In this document: positions 5,486 through 6,399 of the stretch, piece after piece
Numbering within the stretch: the first letter of the stretch is position 1
Layout: each line of letters opens with the position of its first letter
From: CAZIRO01 sp964541595
Lineage (GTDB): Bacteria > Acidobacteriota > HRBIN11
DNA: 6,399 nt
NCBI GenBank assembly: GCA_964541595.1
Contig: CAZIRO010000155.1
Location: forward strand, 1 to 6,399
Reading direction: 5' to 3'
Made by a program: the position numbers and the translations under genes
The notes under the pieces: model-generated
What the model saw: only the letters and a program-made list of their open reading frames with translations
Databases searched by the model: none
Told to the model about the DNA's origin: nothing

Positions 5486-6399
5486 TTAAGTGGACCACGA
5501 GGCACCGGTCCCCTTCCACCACGATGCCCCCGTAACCGGTGCCCCGAGTTTCCAGATCTGTCCCGGCGTGCGCGGACGGATGCCGCGCCGCTGAAACGCA
5601 TTGCGGCAATCATAGATCTGACGACTGTATGTGACAATCGTCGGATAATCGTACCAGCGATGGTCCGTAATGAGGACGACCAGATCAAACGTTTCCAGAA
5701 CCCGCCAGGCAGGTCCATCCGGAGTATCGACCGCCAGGCGTGGGATTGGGGCCTCCCGCACGGTCCAGTGCGTAATATAGGGATCGTGAAACGTCAGTTC
5801 CGCACCCCATTCCAGAAGCATCTGTGCGATTTCATACGCCGGCGATTCCCGAATGTCCGGGACGTCCGGTTTGTACGTGATACCCAGCAGAAGAATCCGG
5901 CTGCCGCGTACGGCACGCGCGGCCTCGTTCATACATCGCAGGATCTGCCGGGCGACGTGTTCCGGCATCTGCCGGTTCACACTGTCCGCAAGATCGATAA
6001 ACCGGACCATCGTGTTGAACTGCCGGGCGCGCCAGGAAAGGTACAACGGATCGATCGGGATACAGTGCCCCCCCAGACCGGGACCCGGATAAAACTTCAT
6101 ATACCCGAACGGTTTCGTGGCCGCAGCGTCGATGACCTCCCAGACGTCGATCCCCAGCCGCTCGCAAACCACGGCGAGTTCGTTGACCAGACCGATGTTG
6201 ATCGCACGGAATATATTTTCCAGCAGTTTCGTCATTTCGGCCACTTCGGGCACGCTGACGGGGACGACGTGTGCAATGAATTTCTGATAGAACCGAACAG
6301 CGATGTCACGACATGTCGGTGTCATTCCGCTGACGACTTTGGGTGTATTGCGCAAACCGTATTCGGGGTTGCCCGGATCGATGCGTTCCGGAGAGTATG
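5486..6399 (-). CDS. Nucleotide-sugar (UDP-GlcNAc/UDP-glucose-type) 6-dehydrogenase, 5' end outside window
   Basis: The visible part is 303 residues of the C-terminal side. This NAD-dependent family oxidises the C6 hydroxyl of a UDP-hexose to a uronic acid, feeding capsule, O-antigen or exopolysaccharide synthesis in the cytoplasm. The first full codons read YSPERIDPGN, the classic segment after the NAD domain. Next come EMTKLLENIFRAINIGLVNE with its conserved Lys and Asn, then GPGLGGHCIPIDPLYLSW, whose Cys (codon 6062-6064) is the catalytic thiol. LGITYKPDVPDIRESPA opens the UDP-binding domain and VVLITDHRWYDY lies near the end. GGHCIPIDPxYLSW is more like WbpA/WecC-type UDP-GlcNAc dehydrogenases than classic Ugd, but substrate is uncertain. 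The NAD-binding Rossmann part is beyond the window. After the usual family end (WKLGAP) there is an odd Trp-rich tail with TGASW twice; the stop is TAA. Confidence 0.95.
   Translation of the reverse strand, partial: YSPERIDPGNPEYGLRNTPKVVSGMTPTCRDIAVRFYQKFIAHVVPVSVPEVAEMTKLLENIFRAINIGLVNELAVVCERLGIDVWEVIDAAATKPFGYMKFYPGPGLGGHCIPIDPLYLSWRARQFNTMVRFIDLADSVNRQMPEHVARQILRCMNEAARAVRGSRILLLGITYKPDVPDIRESPAYEIAQMLLEWGAELTFHDPYITHWTVREAPIPRLAVDTPDGPAWRVLETFDLVVLITDHRWYDYPTIVTYSRQIYDCRNAFQRRGIRPRTPGQIWKLGAPVTGASWWKGTGASWST

Noticed and set aside
1..6399. A novel defence, toxin-antitoxin, retron or mobile system
   Set aside because: All coding capacity is accounted for by recognisable housekeeping, envelope and motility families; there are no recombinase, reverse transcriptase, nuclease or terminal-repeat signatures.

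Overview
The window is a tightly packed, GC-rich bacterial segment in which every gene I can support lies on the minus strand, so transcription runs from high to low coordinates. The genes suggest a flagellated, chemotactic bacterium: there is a FliJ-type flagellar export protein and a CheW-like adaptor. An EnvC-type division factor and a nucleotide-sugar dehydrogenase make a diderm envelope likely. The phylum cannot be settled from this sequence. GTG is a likely start codon for fliJ, and both TGA and TAA serve as gene-terminal stops.

Layout in transcription order. (1) 6399-5486: C-terminal two thirds of a UDP-sugar 6-dehydrogenase, with its start outside the window. (2) An 83-base gap holding the purD ribosome binding site. 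(3) 5402-4065: purD, purine biosynthesis. (4) 4072-2717: mtaB, a tRNA methylthiotransferase gene broken by one in-frame TAA at 3515-3517 but otherwise intact. (5) 2739-2218: a stand-alone cyclic-nucleotide-binding domain protein. (6) 2221-1040: a secreted coiled-coil protein with a degenerate LytM (M23) domain, EnvC-like. (7) 1025-603: a single-domain, divergent CheW-like protein. (8) 571-71: fliJ. (9) 70-1: the upstream edge of whatever follows, with a hairpin and several candidate starts.

The junctions are very close: purD/mtaB overlap by 8 bases, mtaB/CNB by 23, CNB/envC by 4 (ATGA), envC/cheW-like are at most 14 bases apart, and cheW-like/fliJ are 31 apart. This indicates one operon, or at least a translationally coupled block, from purD to fliJ. 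The first three genes are housekeeping or surface-sugar functions. The last four point to a signalling, cell-wall-remodelling and motility group, although a shared function is inferred only from proximity.

I see no mobile element, CRISPR array, tRNA, rRNA or clear novel defence-type system. The observations most worth following up are the nonsense codon in mtaB, the cNMP-binding protein lacking its usual phosphate-binding arginine, and the placement of an EnvC-like amidase activator between a sensor-type domain and chemotaxis/flagellar genes.
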